Positions 42,206 through 52,419 of a stretch of DNA of 64,000 bases are shown here, piece after piece. Below the pieces are notes generated by a model. The model had not been told where the DNA came from and searched no databases. It worked only from the letters and a program-made list of their open reading frames with translations. Source of the DNA: UBA2705 sp963977125 (lineage in GTDB: Bacteria; Pseudomonadota; Alphaproteobacteria; Micavibrionales; Micavibrionaceae); assembly GCA_963977125.1 (NCBI GenBank), contig CAXBNJ010000002.1, positions 62,001 through 126,000 of the forward strand, in the 5' to 3' direction. Positions within the stretch are counted from its first letter, which is position 1, and each line of letters begins with the position of its first letter. Both the position numbers and the translations under genes were made by a program.

Positions 42206-44104
42206 TTAATTTGCGCTGGCCTGCCCTTGCCTTTGCAATTCAGCCAAACGCTTTGCATTTTCTTCTGTAAAATCTTGCTCTAAAGCGTTGCGCGCATCAT
42301 TCAATGCCCGCTGATATGACAGCGCATTTAAACGATCAACAACAGCATCCCAACCATCTATCGCTTCATGCTCTTCGCCTGCCGCGCCAAGCCAAGAGGC
42401 GTGCATTTGTAAATTACTGTTTTCTAAGCGCGTTAAAACCTCGCCATAACCATCGGATAACAGCGCCTCACGTAGGCTGAGCATAGAGTCTTTAAAATCT
42501 TCAACATCAACATCTAAAATATAGAGCTTTAAATGCTCAAAATTCGCTTGCCTGAAATAACGACGCTCCATCACATCATAGAAACGCTCAAGCAAGGGGT
42601 AATAACGAATAGCGCCCAATAACAGAATCGTTTGCAATGTTTCGATCAAACCGTCTTGCGTACCTGAGACGTTATTTGCGGCCTTGGTTTGCATGATGGC
42701 GGAGCGCGCCGCCTCATTTTTCTTATCTTGCTGCCAATTTTGGTTTTTCTTATTGCCGCCCTTCGCCTTAAAACTCGAAAAATGCTTATACAGACGATCA
42801 CGAATTTCACGCTGATAATAATTTTTTGTTGACGCATCCTCGATCATTTCAACCGCATCATTCAAGGCACGCTCAACGCCGGCGCGCTCTTCGGGTGTTT
42901 TTGAAGCGACGCTACGCGTTTGAACATCCCATAGATAATCAACAAGTGACATCGATTGCCTAAACACACTTTTTAAAGCATCTGCGCCCTTAGCCTTAAT
43001 CAACGAATCGGGGTCTTCCCCCTCTGGCATAAAGGCAAATTTAGCCGTTTTCCCTGCTGACACGCCCGGTAAGATACGATCCATCGCGCGTTCAGCCGCG
43101 CGCTGCCCTGCTTTATCACCGTCAAAACACAATATCGGCGTTTTATCAATCCGCGCCCCCATTTGCCAAAGCACGGTAATTTGTTCAGGCGTAAGTGCCG
43201 TCCCCATAGGCGCCACAGCCCCCTTAAAACCTGCGTCGTGACAAGCGATAACGTCAAGATACCCCTCAACAACAATCGGTGTATGCCCATCACGCGCAGC
43301 CTTGCGCGCTTGATATTCACCATAAAGGGTCTGGCTTTTGTTAAATAAGGGACTATCTGAGCCATTAATATATTTAGGCGGCGTAAAATTCGCGCCATGC
43401 GGAGGAAAACCTGCTGCGGCGCGTATATGATCAGGTAAAATACGCCCGCCAAATGTAACAGGGCTGCCTTTACGGTTCAAAACAGGAAACATTACACGCT
43501 CACGGAAGAACGAATAAAGCCCCCCACCCTGTTTACTGGCGCGGCACAGACCAGATTCAATCATCTGATCATCATCATAACCCTCAGCTTTTAGAAACTT
43601 CGGCAAAGCGTGTTGATCAACGGGTGCACAGCCAATCATAAAGCCAGAAAGCATATCGCGAGAGACCCCACGCCCTGTTAAATACTCAAGGAAGACTTTA
43701 TTTTCAGGGGCATAAAGCTGACGGCAAAACCAGTTTGCGGCATCATCCAATAATTCATACAGCCCCTTGCGTTGCTGCTCTCGATGAAAATCAGCGGCTG
43801 TCTGGTTTTGAATCGGCATAGGTATGCCAGCTTTATCCGCCAATTGCTCAACGGCTTCAGGGAAGCTCATATTATCATGGTCAACAAGGAAGCGAATAGC
43901 ATCGCCATGCGCCCCACAACCAAAGCAGTGATAAAACTGCTTATCATCATTCACATAAAATGACGGGGTTTTTTCATTATGAAACGGGCAGCATCCCTTA
44001 AATTCACGGCCAGCGCGCGTGAGCTTTATGCGCCCACGCAATAAATCCGATAAAGTCAGATTGTCACGAATCTGATCTAAAAATGCAGGTGTAAATTTAC
44101 TCAT
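42206..44104 (-). CDS. dnaG: DNA primase
   Basis: DnaG makes RNA primers for replication. The 632-residue protein has the N-terminal zinc-binding domain (CCPFHNEKTPSF... CFGC, about 37-65), the TOPRIM catalytic domain (PIVVEGYLDVIACHDAGF and CFDGDKAG, about 270-325), and a C-terminal helicase-binding domain of about 160 residues. It lies between yqeY and rpoD on the minus strand, the classic macromolecular-synthesis arrangement. The Shine-Dalgarno is weak. A 263-bp spacer separates dnaG from rpoD and could hold an rpoD promoter. Confidence 0.96.
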   Translation of the reverse strand: MSKFTPAFLDQIRDNLTLSDLLRGRIKLTRAGREFKGCCPFHNEKTPSFYVNDDKQFYHCFGCGAHGDAIRFLVDHDNMSFPEAVEQLADKAGIPMPIQNQTAADFHREQQRKGLYELLDDAANWFCRQLYAPENKVFLEYLTGRGVSRDMLSGFMIGCAPVDQHALPKFLKAEGYDDDQMIESGLCRASKQGGGLYSFFRERVMFPVLNRKGSPVTFGGRILPDHIRAAAGFPPHGANFTPPKYINGSDSPLFNKSQTLYGEYQARKAARDGHTPIVVEGYLDVIACHDAGFKGAVAPMGTALTPEQITVLWQMGARIDKTPILCFDGDKAGQRAAERAMDRILPGVSAGKTAKFAFMPEGEDPDSLIKAKGADALKSVFRQSMSLVDYLWDVQTRSVASKTPEERAGVERALNDAVEMIEDASTKNYYQREIRDRLYKHFSSFKAKGGNKKNQNWQQDKKNEAARSAIMQTKAANNVSGTQDGLIETLQTILLLGAIRYYPLLERFYDVMERRYFRQANFEHLKLYILDVDVEDFKDSMLSLREALLSDGYGEVLTRLENSNLQMHASWLGAAGEEHEAIDGWDAVVDRLNALSYQRALNDARNALEQDFTEENAKRLAELQRQGQASAN

Positions 44105-44177
44105 AGGTTTAATTAGCAGAAAACACGTCGTCTTTGCTAGCCTGTTTCTTCATGGTGAGGTGATTAATTAAGGGGTT

Positions 44178-44639
44178 TTAACCCAATTGCTCTTTAACAA
44201 CAGCGCTTGCGCGTGCCATATCAAGCTTACCCGCATATTGCGTTTTAAGCTGTGCCATGACCTTACCCATATCTTTAATGCTATCAGCGCCTGTGTTTTT
44301 AATGATGCTATGAACGGCTGCGCCCATTTCATCTTCGCTCAGCTGTTCAGGCAAGAAGCCTTGAATGACATTAATCTCTTCTTCTTCACGCTCAGCCAAT
44401 TCAGGGCGCTGCGCTTCAGTATATAAACGTGAGGATTCTTGACGCTGCTTAATCATGGACTGCAGCAAGGCTAAAATCTCATCATCTGAGATACCGTCTT
44501 GACCTTTAGTGCTGCGTACGCTGATGTCGCGCTCTTTAATGGCCGCCATAATTAGACGAATAGTTGACAGCGAAATGGCTTCTTTAGCCTTCATCGCAGT
44601 TTTCATGGCCGTATTTATTGTTTGACGAAGATCAGACAT
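44178..44639 (-). CDS. yqeY: GatB/YqeY domain protein
   Basis: This 153-residue protein consists of the YqeY domain, related to the tail of the amidotransferase subunit GatB. The sequence MSDLRQTINTAMKTAMKAKEAISLSTIRLIMAAIK matches the family closely. A QNxx-type tRNA-binding role has been suggested for the domain, but its function in free-standing form is unclear. It is the first gene of the yqeY-dnaG-rpoD set, with a 73-bp gap before dnaG. AGAGACAAA precedes the ATG. Confidence 0.93.
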   Translation of the reverse strand: MSDLRQTINTAMKTAMKAKEAISLSTIRLIMAAIKERDISVRSTKGQDGISDDEILALLQSMIKQRQESSRLYTEAQRPELAEREEEEINVIQGFLPEQLSEDEMGAAVHSIIKNTGADSIKDMGKVMAQLKTQYAGKLDMARASAVVKEQLG

Positions 44640-44864
44640 TGTTTTTGTCTCTTTATTATTTTGAGTTTACGCGGATATCAACTGTATAACCGTAACCTCA
44701 CACAAACACCATGAGCAATGCAACATAAAATTATCGATGGGTATAAGATATTCATGAATTTAACTGTTGCCGCAGCCCAAAACTTACTATATTAAATCCA
44801 TCTCGGTACATGTTTTTAATTATCACGTATATATTACGTTTTATTAGCTGAAGGACACGAAATT

Positions 44865-47800
44865 ATGCCGAGCCGCAAAGATCTCAAATCTATCTGTATT
44901 ATAGGCGCAGGCCCAATCATTATTGGGCAAGCTTGTGAATTTGATTATTCAGGGACGCAAGCCTGTAAAGCTTTAAAAGAAGAAGGCTATCGCATTGTTC
45001 TGATTAATTCTAATCCAGCGACAATCATGACCGACCCCGACCTTGCAGACGCCACGTATATTGAGCCGATCACCCCCGAAATTGTTGCTAAAATTCTTGA
45101 AAAAGAACGCCCTGACGCTTTACTACCAACCATGGGCGGTCAAACCGCGCTTAACACTGCCTTGTCCTTAGCTGATGACGGCACATTAGAGCGCCTTGGC
45201 ATTGAACTTATTGGCGCGGATCAAGAAGCCATTGAAAAAGCTGAAGATCGTCAAAAATTCCGCGACATTATGGATGAAATTGGCCTAGAAAGCGCCAAAA
45301 GCAGAACTGTTCATACATTAGACGAAGCCATAGCAGCGCTAGAACATATTGGCTTGCCAGCGATTATTCGCCCTTCATTTACCCTTGGCGGCACAGGCGG
45401 CGGCATTGCGTATAACCGTGAAGCTTATGAACGTATCGTTCGCGAAGGTCTCTACGCCTCCCCCACTGATGAAGTACTCGTCGAGGAATCGCTTCTGGGC
45501 TGGAAAGAATATGAAATGGAAGTCGTACGCGACAAAAACGACAACGCCATTATCGTCTGCTCCATTGAAAATATTGACCCTATGGGCGTGCATACAGGCG
45601 ATTCGATCACTGTTGCCCCGGCAATGACGCTCAGCGACAAAGAATACCAAATCATGCGTGATGCCTCACTGGCTGTTTTGCGCGCCATTGGCGTCGAGAC
45701 TGGCGGCTCTAACGTGCAATATGCCGTAAACCCTGCTGATGGCCGTATGATTGTCATTGAAATGAACCCGCGCGTTTCGCGCTCATCAGCTTTGGCCTCA
45801 AAAGCAACAGGCTTCCCGATTGCCCGCGTTGCCGCTAAATTGGCGGTTGGCTATACATTGGATGAGCTGAGCAATGAAATCACAGGCGGCAAAACCCCTG
45901 CGAGTTTTGAACCGAGCATTGATTATGTTGTCACAAAAATCCCACGCTTCGCATTTGAAAAATTCAAAGGGAGCAATACAACATTATCGACCGCAATGAA
46001 GTCCGTTGGTGAAGTCATGGCCTTTGGTCGTAGCTTTGAAGAATCGATGCAAAAAGCCCTACGTTCTTTAGAAAAAGACCTTGATGGCTTTAATGACATG
46101 GTTATTGGCTCACCGTCACACAGCCAAGAACAACCGCACCCCGACCAAATCCGCGCCAAGCTTTCTGACCCAACCCCGACTCGGATTCTCTATATTGCTC
46201 AAGCCTTCCGCTACGGCATGAGCCTTGATGATATTCAAGCCGTCACCAGTTTTGACCCATGGTTCTTGGAGCGCATTAAACACATTGTCGATACCGAACA
46301 AGATATAATCAAACACGGCCTGCCCACTTCACCTGAAGAGTGGATGCGCATCAAGAAAATCGGCTTTTCTGATCGCCGCCTTGCTACATTGGTTAATGTT
46401 GATGAATCTAAAGTCAGCACGGCGCGTTTAAGCCACAATATCACGCCCGTTTACAAACGTATTGATAGCTGCGCAGGTGAAATGCCTTCACCAACGCCTT
46501 ATATGTATAGCTGCTATGAAGGTGACGGCGTTAATCCCGCCACTTGCGAAGTGCAGCCTAGCGATAAGAAAAAAGTTATCATTCTGGGCGGCGGGCCCAA
46601 CCGTATTGGCCAAGGTATTGAATTTGATTATTGCTGTGTTCACGCCGCTTACGCGCTAAAAGAAGCCGGTTATGAAACCATCATGGTTAACTGTAACCCT
46701 GAGACCGTATCAACCGACCCTGATACATCTGACCGTCTATATTTTGAGCCCCTTACCGCCGAAGACGTCTTGTCGCTTATCCGCGCCGAGCAAAAAAATG
46801 GTGAGGTGCTGGGCGCTATTGTTCAGCTTGGTGGGCAAACACCGCTTAAGCTCTCGCATATATTATTAGAAGCGGGCATTCCTATTTTGGGGACAGACCC
46901 TGACGCGATTGACTTAGCCGAAGACCGTAAGCGTTTCCAAGAGCTCTTACACAATCTTGATTTACGTCAGCCGCCAAATGCACTGGCTTATTCGTCTGAA
47001 GAAGCCATTGAAAAAGCGCAGCATCTCGGTTTTCCTTTGGTTATTCGCCCCTCATACGTATTGGGCGGTCAAGGCATGGAAATTGTTCAAGACATGGACG
47101 GCCTTAAAAAATATATCAGCCACGCCGTTGCGGTATCAGATGGCGCGCCTGTATTGCTTGATCGCTATTTAAAACAAGCCATAGAAGTTGATGTTGATGT
47201 TTTATGCGATGGCGAAGAAAGCTATGTTGCAGGCATCATGGAACATATTGAAGAAGCCGGCATTCACTCAGGCGACTCTGCTTGTGTATTACCGCCGCAC
47301 AGCCTGCCTTATCGCACGGTGCGCGACCTTGAAAAACAGGCTAAGAAGCTTGCTAAAGCGTTAAACGTTGTCGGCCTAATGAATGTGCAATTTGCTTGTA
47401 AGAAAAATAAAGGCACGGGCGAATATGATATTTTCATACTCGAAGTTAATCCACGCGCTGCGCGCACTGTGCCTTTCGTTGCCAAAGCAACGGGCGTGCC
47501 AATTGCAAAAATCGCCGCGCGTCTTATGCTTGGTGAAAAACTGAAAAGCTTCCGCCTTAATGACCAATTAAAAGGCATGTCACCAAACCACGTTGCTGTG
47601 AAAGCGTCCGTCTTCCCCTTCTCACGCTTTGCAGGCGTTGACCCGATACTCGGCCCTGAGATGAAATCGACGGGTGAAGTTATGGGACTCGACCGTGAAC
47701 TTGGGCAAGCTTTCGCCAAATCACAAATGGGCTCTGACATGATGCCGCCCTTAAAAGGCACAGTCTTCCTGTCGGTTAAAGACGAAGACAAAGATGAGCT

Positions 47801-48158
47801 TATGGCCATTGCGCGCGAGCTTGATGATATGGGCTTTGACATGGTCGCCACCAGCGGCACATGCCAGTTCTTAAAAATGAATGGCCTGCCCGTTAAGCGC
47901 GTCAATAAAGTCATGGAAGGTCGCCCGAATATTATTGACCACATGATTAATGGTGAGATCCATATGATGATCAACACCACAAAAGGCCCACAAACCCACG
48001 CGGATTCACAATCTATCCGCCGGACAGCCTTAATGAACCGTGTACCTTATTATACATTGCTAACGGCTGCACGCGCGGGCGTCCAAGCCATTCACGCCAT
48101 GACGAATAAACAAGTCGATGTTCGTCCGCTACAGGATTATTTAAAAGATGCTGCTTAA
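44865..48158 (+). CDS. carB: carbamoyl-phosphate synthase large subunit
   Basis: This ATP-dependent enzyme makes carbamoyl phosphate for arginine and pyrimidine synthesis. The 1097-residue protein has two homologous ATP-grasp halves (about 1-400 and 560-940; GGTGGGIAYN and VLGGQGMEIV) and a C-terminal MGS-like allosteric domain (about 950-1097). The partner carA is not adjacent, which is unusual since carA often lies just upstream. GAAGGACACGAAATT precedes the ATG. It diverges from yqeY. Confidence 0.97.
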   Translation: MPSRKDLKSICIIGAGPIIIGQACEFDYSGTQACKALKEEGYRIVLINSNPATIMTDPDLADATYIEPITPEIVAKILEKERPDALLPTMGGQTALNTALSLADDGTLERLGIELIGADQEAIEKAEDRQKFRDIMDEIGLESAKSRTVHTLDEAIAALEHIGLPAIIRPSFTLGGTGGGIAYNREAYERIVREGLYASPTDEVLVEESLLGWKEYEMEVVRDKNDNAIIVCSIENIDPMGVHTGDSITVAPAMTLSDKEYQIMRDASLAVLRAIGVETGGSNVQYAVNPADGRMIVIEMNPRVSRSSALASKATGFPIARVAAKLAVGYTLDELSNEITGGKTPASFEPSIDYVVTKIPRFAFEKFKGSNTTLSTAMKSVGEVMAFGRSFEESMQKALRSLEKDLDGFNDMVIGSPSHSQEQPHPDQIRAKLSDPTPTRILYIAQAFRYGMSLDDIQAVTSFDPWFLERIKHIVDTEQDIIKHGLPTSPEEWMRIKKIGFSDRRLATLVNVDESKVSTARLSHNITPVYKRIDSCAGEMPSPTPYMYSCYEGDGVNPATCEVQPSDKKKVIILGGGPNRIGQGIEFDYCCVHAAYALKEAGYETIMVNCNPETVSTDPDTSDRLYFEPLTAEDVLSLIRAEQKNGEVLGAIVQLGGQTPLKLSHILLEAGIPILGTDPDAIDLAEDRKRFQELLHNLDLRQPPNALAYSSEEAIEKAQHLGFPLVIRPSYVLGGQGMEIVQDMDGLKKYISHAVAVSDGAPVLLDRYLKQAIEVDVDVLCDGEESYVAGIMEHIEEAGIHSGDSACVLPPHSLPYRTVRDLEKQAKKLAKALNVVGLMNVQFACKKNKGTGEYDIFILEVNPRAARTVPFVAKATGVPIAKIAARLMLGEKLKSFRLNDQLKGMSPNHVAVKASVFPFSRFAGVDPILGPEMKSTGEVMGLDRELGQAFAKSQMGSDMMPPLKGTVFLSVKDEDKDELMAIARELDDMGFDMVATSGTCQFLKMNGLPVKRVNKVMEGRPNIIDHMINGEIHMMINTTKGPQTHADSQSIRRTALMNRVPYYTLLTAARAGVQAIHAMTNKQVDVRPLQDYLKDAA

Positions 48159-48160
48159 GG

Positions 48161-48191
48161 TTTTGGAATAGACACCTTACCTATTCCAAAA
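48161..48191. terminator. hairpin between convergent carB and polymerase genes
   Basis: A perfect 11-bp stem TTTTGGAATAG / CTATTCCAAAA with a 9-nt loop, lying right after the carB stop and overlapping the last codons of the convergent polymerase gene. Neither strand has a clear T run, so it may be an atypical terminator. Confidence 0.4.
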
Positions 48192-49452
48192 ACTCCTCCA
48201 TTTCAGGCACGCGGCTAAAGGCTATTTTGGTGCCTATGCTCGCGGCTTTGGACTCACTCATCAAACCGAGTTTGACTGATTCTGCGCCATATTTTTGATT
48301 AAGCACATCCATGACGTCGGTTAGGGCATCATTCTGCTGCTGCACCGCTTGAACAGGCTCTGACTTTTGATCAAATAAATCTGGCGTGATATCTGTGCGC
48401 TTACACAAATCAACCATCGCTATGGATATCTTTTTTACCCGCGCTGGCGGCATGACTCTCGCCATTTCTACCCAGAGCTCTTCCAAAACCTTTAAGAACG
48501 CGAAATTATCTTGTGCGGGCGATAATTTACGTGTGCCCTCCCAGCGTAAATCATTTTCAGTACGCAGTGATAACTGAAAACACCCCGCATAGAATTCCTG
48601 ACGTCGCAGACGGCTCGCCGCTTTAACCGTCAATCGTCGCGCCATTTTTCGTGCATTTTCAGGGCTGCGTAATTCAGGGTCCAACACTCGCGAGTGACCA
48701 ATCATCGATGTTTTGGTTTCTTGTTCTGGAATTTCATAGCCATGTAAGCGATACCAAAAACGCTCACCACCGACTCCGCCCCAAATCTTGCGGGCGTGTT
48801 TAGGAGATAAATTCCAAAACTGCTCGACGGTACTCACCCCGCCTTTAAGTAAGCGCGCTTCCATGCCTGTGCTGATGCCTGGTAAGTCCGTTAGCGCTAA
48901 AGCAAATAAACGCGCGCACATTGTATCAGGTGACAAAATAACCAAACCATCGGGCTTTTGTAAATTCGTCGCGACTTTGGCCAAATAAGCATTAGGCGCG
49001 ATGCCTATTGAACAGCGCATATGCGCCCCAACATTATCGCGCAGCCCCGCCTTCATCCGCAAGGCCACCGCCGTTGCATCATCAGCGTTACGCTTATTCG
49101 GTGGAAGACAGCTAGAAAACTCATCCACCGAGCAGACTTTATTAATCGGCGTATATTTCACCATTTCACTTAAAATGCGCTGATGATACTCAACATATTT
49201 ATCATGGCGTGCCGGCACTGTTATTAAGCTCGGGCAAATTTGACGGGCTTCTTTAATCCGCATCCCTGTTTTTACGCCAAAGGCCTTCGCTTCATAAGAC
49301 GCGGCAATGGCGCATGTGTAATCACTATCCATCGGCACAACGGCGATAGGCTTACCGCGAAGCTCTGGGCGCTCTTGCTGCTCGACGCTCGCAAAATAGC
49401 TGTTTAAATCGAAAAACAACCACTTGCAGCTATTCATTTCTGGTGTATCCAT
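48181..49452 (-). CDS. Y-family (translesion) DNA polymerase, UmuC/DinB-like
   Basis: The start at 49452 gives 423 residues (a GTG lies 12 bp further out). Catalytic carboxylates are present: Asp15 (FFDLNSYFASVEQQ) and Asp110-Glu111 (SVDEFSS). The thumb and little-finger regions follow (GISTGMEARLLKGGVSTV, LRRQEFYAGCFQLSL). The sequence differs from canonical DinB (it lacks the usual YDFASVEMRDNPELR style) and resembles the UmuC branch. A perfect alphaproteobacterial SOS box lies 33 bp upstream, so DNA damage should induce it. It is convergent with carB. Confidence 0.9.
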   Translation of the reverse strand: MDTPEMNSCKWLFFDLNSYFASVEQQERPELRGKPIAVVPMDSDYTCAIAASYEAKAFGVKTGMRIKEARQICPSLITVPARHDKYVEYHQRILSEMVKYTPINKVCSVDEFSSCLPPNKRNADDATAVALRMKAGLRDNVGAHMRCSIGIAPNAYLAKVATNLQKPDGLVILSPDTMCARLFALALTDLPGISTGMEARLLKGGVSTVEQFWNLSPKHARKIWGGVGGERFWYRLHGYEIPEQETKTSMIGHSRVLDPELRSPENARKMARRLTVKAASRLRRQEFYAGCFQLSLRTENDLRWEGTRKLSPAQDNFAFLKVLEELWVEMARVMPPARVKKISIAMVDLCKRTDITPDLFDQKSEPVQAVQQQNDALTDVMDVLNQKYGAESVKLGLMSESKAASIGTKIAFSRVPEMEEFLE

Positions 49453-49484
49453 TATCCGCACCACCGCATGTTACATTTTTATAT

Positions 49485-49499
49485 GTTCTTGTTACGTTC
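49485..49499 (-). promoter_or_regulatory. alphaproteobacterial LexA (SOS) box
   Basis: GTTC-TTGTTAC-GTTC (49485-49488 and 49496-49499), i.e. GAAC-N7-GAAC on the coding strand, is the exact consensus recognised by LexA in alphaproteobacteria. It lies 33 bp upstream of the Y-family polymerase start. This shows LexA control of the gene. Confidence 0.8.
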
Positions 49500-49563
49500 A
49501 CTATATAAGAACATGCGAATAAAACAAGAACAAAGTATTCTTTTAACATTATCTTCACTAAAC

Positions 49564-49592
49564 TTGGCGATTATTAATAACGATGGTAAATT
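49564..49592 (+). promoter_or_regulatory. candidate promoter of the TerB-like gene
   Basis: TTGGCG (49564-49569), 17 bp, TAAATT (49587-49592), 36 bp before the ATG at 49628. Both hexamers match 4 of 6. Confidence 0.35.
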
Positions 49593-49627
49593 AGCCGTAA
49601 GTTTAATTATAGATTCCCGAGGGCAAA

Positions 49628-50128
49628 ATGAATAAAGCGAAAACAAGTGAGGCACTCAATGAAAGCCAATTTTATATGTGGCGGACTTTATTTGCATTAG
49701 TTCACGCAGACCATGTCGTAACGCGCGAAGAGCAAGCCTTCATGGAAAGCGCTTTGGATCAACTGACCTTAACCGAATATCAGCGCTCTATACTTGTATC
49801 AGACACAATGGAAACGGCTGATGTCGGGGAAATGTTCAAACGCGTCACTGATCAAAATGACCGCGTTGAGTTTTTCCGACACGCCCGCATACTTGTTTGG
49901 TGTGATGGTGATTTCGACCAACAAGAACAAGAAATTCTCGCACAGCTCAAACGCACCCACGCCTCAGATATAGATTTCGATAAATTGGTGAGTGAGGTTA
50001 GTCTTTCGTTTGACGAAGGCGAAAAAGGCCTCGTTGTTGAAGCCCGTAAAGAAATCGAATTAGAGCTCGATAGCGGTGAAAGCGGTAACCTTCTCAGTGC
50101 CTTAAAAAAGATTTTTCGGCCTTATTAA
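49628..50128 (+). CDS. TerB/DjlA-like small protein
   Basis: This 166-residue acidic, all-helical cytoplasmic protein (ALVHADHVVTREEQAFMESAL, EIELELDSGES) has the pattern of TerB/DjlA-type domains: helices with conserved acidic positions such as HADHVVTREE and WCDGDFDQQE, which could bind metal. Function is unknown. It has its own promoter and a shared terminator downstream. Confidence 0.6.
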   Translation: MNKAKTSEALNESQFYMWRTLFALVHADHVVTREEQAFMESALDQLTLTEYQRSILVSDTMETADVGEMFKRVTDQNDRVEFFRHARILVWCDGDFDQQEQEILAQLKRTHASDIDFDKLVSEVSLSFDEGEKGLVVEARKEIELELDSGESGNLLSALKKIFRPY

Positions 50129-50162
50129 TATGTAGAAATATTAATCTGCGACAGAGCCAAAC

Positions 50163-50203
50163 AAAAAGCCGCCCGAATGTTATGTATTCGAGCGGCTTTT
50201 TAA
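50163..50203. terminator. bidirectional rho-independent terminator
   Basis: AAAAAGCCGC(C)CGAAT / ATTCG(A)GCGGCTTTTT, arms at 50163-50178 and 50186-50201, with T/A runs on both strands. It sits between the TerB-like gene and the convergent ABC transporter gene. Confidence 0.85.
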
Positions 50204-50235
50204 TTAGCGATGAAAGACGAGGGTGAGTGAAGTTG

Positions 50236-52419
50236 CTATTCGCGCCCACTGAGTTTTTTCAAAATTTCCGTTGATGGACCATCAGCCATAACACGGCCTT
50301 TATCTAATAAGATAAGACGATCAACCAAAGGCAATAGAGAGGTTCTATGTGTAATAAGAATAAACGTCTTATCTTCTATAAATTCACGCAATTTGCCACG
50401 TACACGCAGCTCTAACGCATTATCCATACCATTGGTCGGCTCATCAAGAATAAGGATGCGTGGGTTCTTTAAAAAGGCACGGGCAATCGCAATAGATTGC
50501 TGCTGACCGCCAGATAAATTCTTACCGTTCTCGCCCACTTCCAAATCATAACCATAGCCCGTTTGCTCAACGAAGATATCAAGCCCTGCAATCTCAGCCG
50601 CTTTTTTAAATTCTTCATCGGTAACGTCTTCATGACCAAGCAAAACATTTTCTTTAATAGAGCCACTAAAGAAAAACGGTTTTTGCGGAACAATCCCAAT
50701 ATGACGGCGAATTTCAGCAGGATAAATCGTTTCCATTGAAAAGCCATCAATATGAACAGAGCCACCTTGCGCTTGCATAAAGCTGGTAAGCAAGCCTGCC
50801 ACAGTGCTTTTCCCTGCGCCCGTACGACCAATAATCCCCACGCGCTCCCCCGCTTCGATTTTGAAGTTAATACCGGCAAGCGTTGGACGGAGCTGCCCAG
50901 GATACTGAAACGATACTTCCCGGAATTCAATTGAGCCATCAAAAGGCCCCTTGGTTGCGTAGTTACGTGTAGGTTCGCCCTCATAAGGCATCATAAAGAT
51001 ACTATCAATCATCCGCAAAATATCACGCGATTGCTTCATACGCGAAACCATCGCCGATACGTTCATAATTGGCGCAACAGCACGGCCTGATAAAATAGAA
51101 CAGGCAATCAACTTACCAACCGTGAATCCTTCATTGGCTTGGATTTCAAACACCCCGAAAAAGACAACAACAATCGTCACGCCTTGCGCGATCATCACTG
51201 ATAAATTTTGAGATATACTCATCATTAAGTGACTTTTACGCGCCGCTGATGCGGAATGGGTTGAGGATGTATTCCACAGGAATAAACGCGTACCAATAGC
51301 ATTGTGCATTTTAATGGTTTCAAGGCCATTTAATGTCTCGATCATTACCGAGCTTTTATTCTGCATCGACGTAAAAGCCGTTTGCGTCAGGCGATTAATC
51401 GGGATTTGAACAAGCAGGTTAATCACCAAAATAAGCCCCGCCGCGCCCAATGCAATGCCAGAAAGCGCTGGCGAGAGCATGTAAATAACAAAAACGAATA
51501 AAAGGAAAAACGGAAAATCGACCAAAGCGGGCGCCAGGCGCGTGGCATAATAATCACGAATGGATTGTAACTCGCGGAACAAATTGACTCGCTCCCCCAC
51601 TGATAAGCGCAAATCTATTGATGGCAAATGCATCAAGCGCTCCATAAGGTCAAAGTCAAACTGACAGCCCACGCGCGTCGCAACATGTTCAAGCAAGTAA
51701 CTCCGCACCACTTTAAAGAACATATCAAGCAATAGAACAATCACGATACCCGTGGTTAAAACCATCAATGTATCTTTGGCGAAGTTCGGTACAACGCGAT
51801 CATAAACGTTCATCGTGAATAACGGCACAGCCAAAGCAAAGATATTGATGAAAACGGTACTGACCATAACATCACGATAAGCTTGCCAATGTTTAAAGAT
51901 AGGCTTCCAGAACCAATCAACATTGCTGGATTTTTTTCTTAGGCCTTGTGCATCCATACCCTGCTTTAATTCAGCTGGGGCGAGGATAATAACTTCTTTT
52001 CTAAAGCGCCGCTCAAGATCTTTAATATCTTCAGTAATAAAGCCCTCACCTGGTCTAAATATTTTCCCTTTATGGGTTTTCTGTGGCAAAACAACTAAGG
52101 CTTCCCCGTCATCCATAAAGATTATACAGGCCGCTTCCTGACTAAGCACTTGGTCAAAATGCATCTTCTCGCGCCAAATAGCTTTCAAACGCACACGCTG
52201 CGCTATTTCCAACACAAGCCCTGGCGTCATAGCGGCATCACCGCCAGGAAGCTCAAGTAAAATGCCATCCATATCGGTATGAATACCATAGACAGACATC
52301 ACATATTGCAGACTGCGCTTTAAAGACTCAGCGTGCAAACCCTCTGACTGCGTCAGGTCTGTTTGTGGCGTTGGGTCTAATTTCAAAGACTCTGGTGTTT
52401 GTTTTTTGATTTCGCTCAT
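50236..52419 (-). CDS. type I secretion system ABC transporter with degenerate C39-like domain
   Basis: This 727-residue exporter (LapB/LssB type) has an N-terminal C39-like domain (about 25-160) that lacks the catalytic Cys, so it binds rather than cleaves the substrate. Next come a six-helix membrane domain (about 180-430) and a nucleotide-binding domain with Walker A GRTGAGKST (about 524-532), signature LSGGQQQS and Walker B ILILDEPTNGMDN. The membrane fusion protein lies 7 kb away (59672). No RTX substrate is in the window. The SD is ACGGATT. Confidence 0.92.
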   Translation of the reverse strand: MSEIKKQTPESLKLDPTPQTDLTQSEGLHAESLKRSLQYVMSVYGIHTDMDGILLELPGGDAAMTPGLVLEIAQRVRLKAIWREKMHFDQVLSQEAACIIFMDDGEALVVLPQKTHKGKIFRPGEGFITEDIKDLERRFRKEVIILAPAELKQGMDAQGLRKKSSNVDWFWKPIFKHWQAYRDVMVSTVFINIFALAVPLFTMNVYDRVVPNFAKDTLMVLTTGIVIVLLLDMFFKVVRSYLLEHVATRVGCQFDFDLMERLMHLPSIDLRLSVGERVNLFRELQSIRDYYATRLAPALVDFPFFLLFVFVIYMLSPALSGIALGAAGLILVINLLVQIPINRLTQTAFTSMQNKSSVMIETLNGLETIKMHNAIGTRLFLWNTSSTHSASAARKSHLMMSISQNLSVMIAQGVTIVVVFFGVFEIQANEGFTVGKLIACSILSGRAVAPIMNVSAMVSRMKQSRDILRMIDSIFMMPYEGEPTRNYATKGPFDGSIEFREVSFQYPGQLRPTLAGINFKIEAGERVGIIGRTGAGKSTVAGLLTSFMQAQGGSVHIDGFSMETIYPAEIRRHIGIVPQKPFFFSGSIKENVLLGHEDVTDEEFKKAAEIAGLDIFVEQTGYGYDLEVGENGKNLSGGQQQSIAIARAFLKNPRILILDEPTNGMDNALELRVRGKLREFIEDKTFILITHRTSLLPLVDRLILLDKGRVMADGPSTEILKKLSGRE

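Noticed and set aside
47309..47980. 223-codon minus-strand frame inside carB
   Set aside because: Shadow of carB on the opposite strand.
50236..52419. Active C39 peptidase in the type I transporter
   Set aside because: The N-terminal domain lacks the Cys expected in an active C39 protease, so only a C39-like, non-cleaving domain is claimed.
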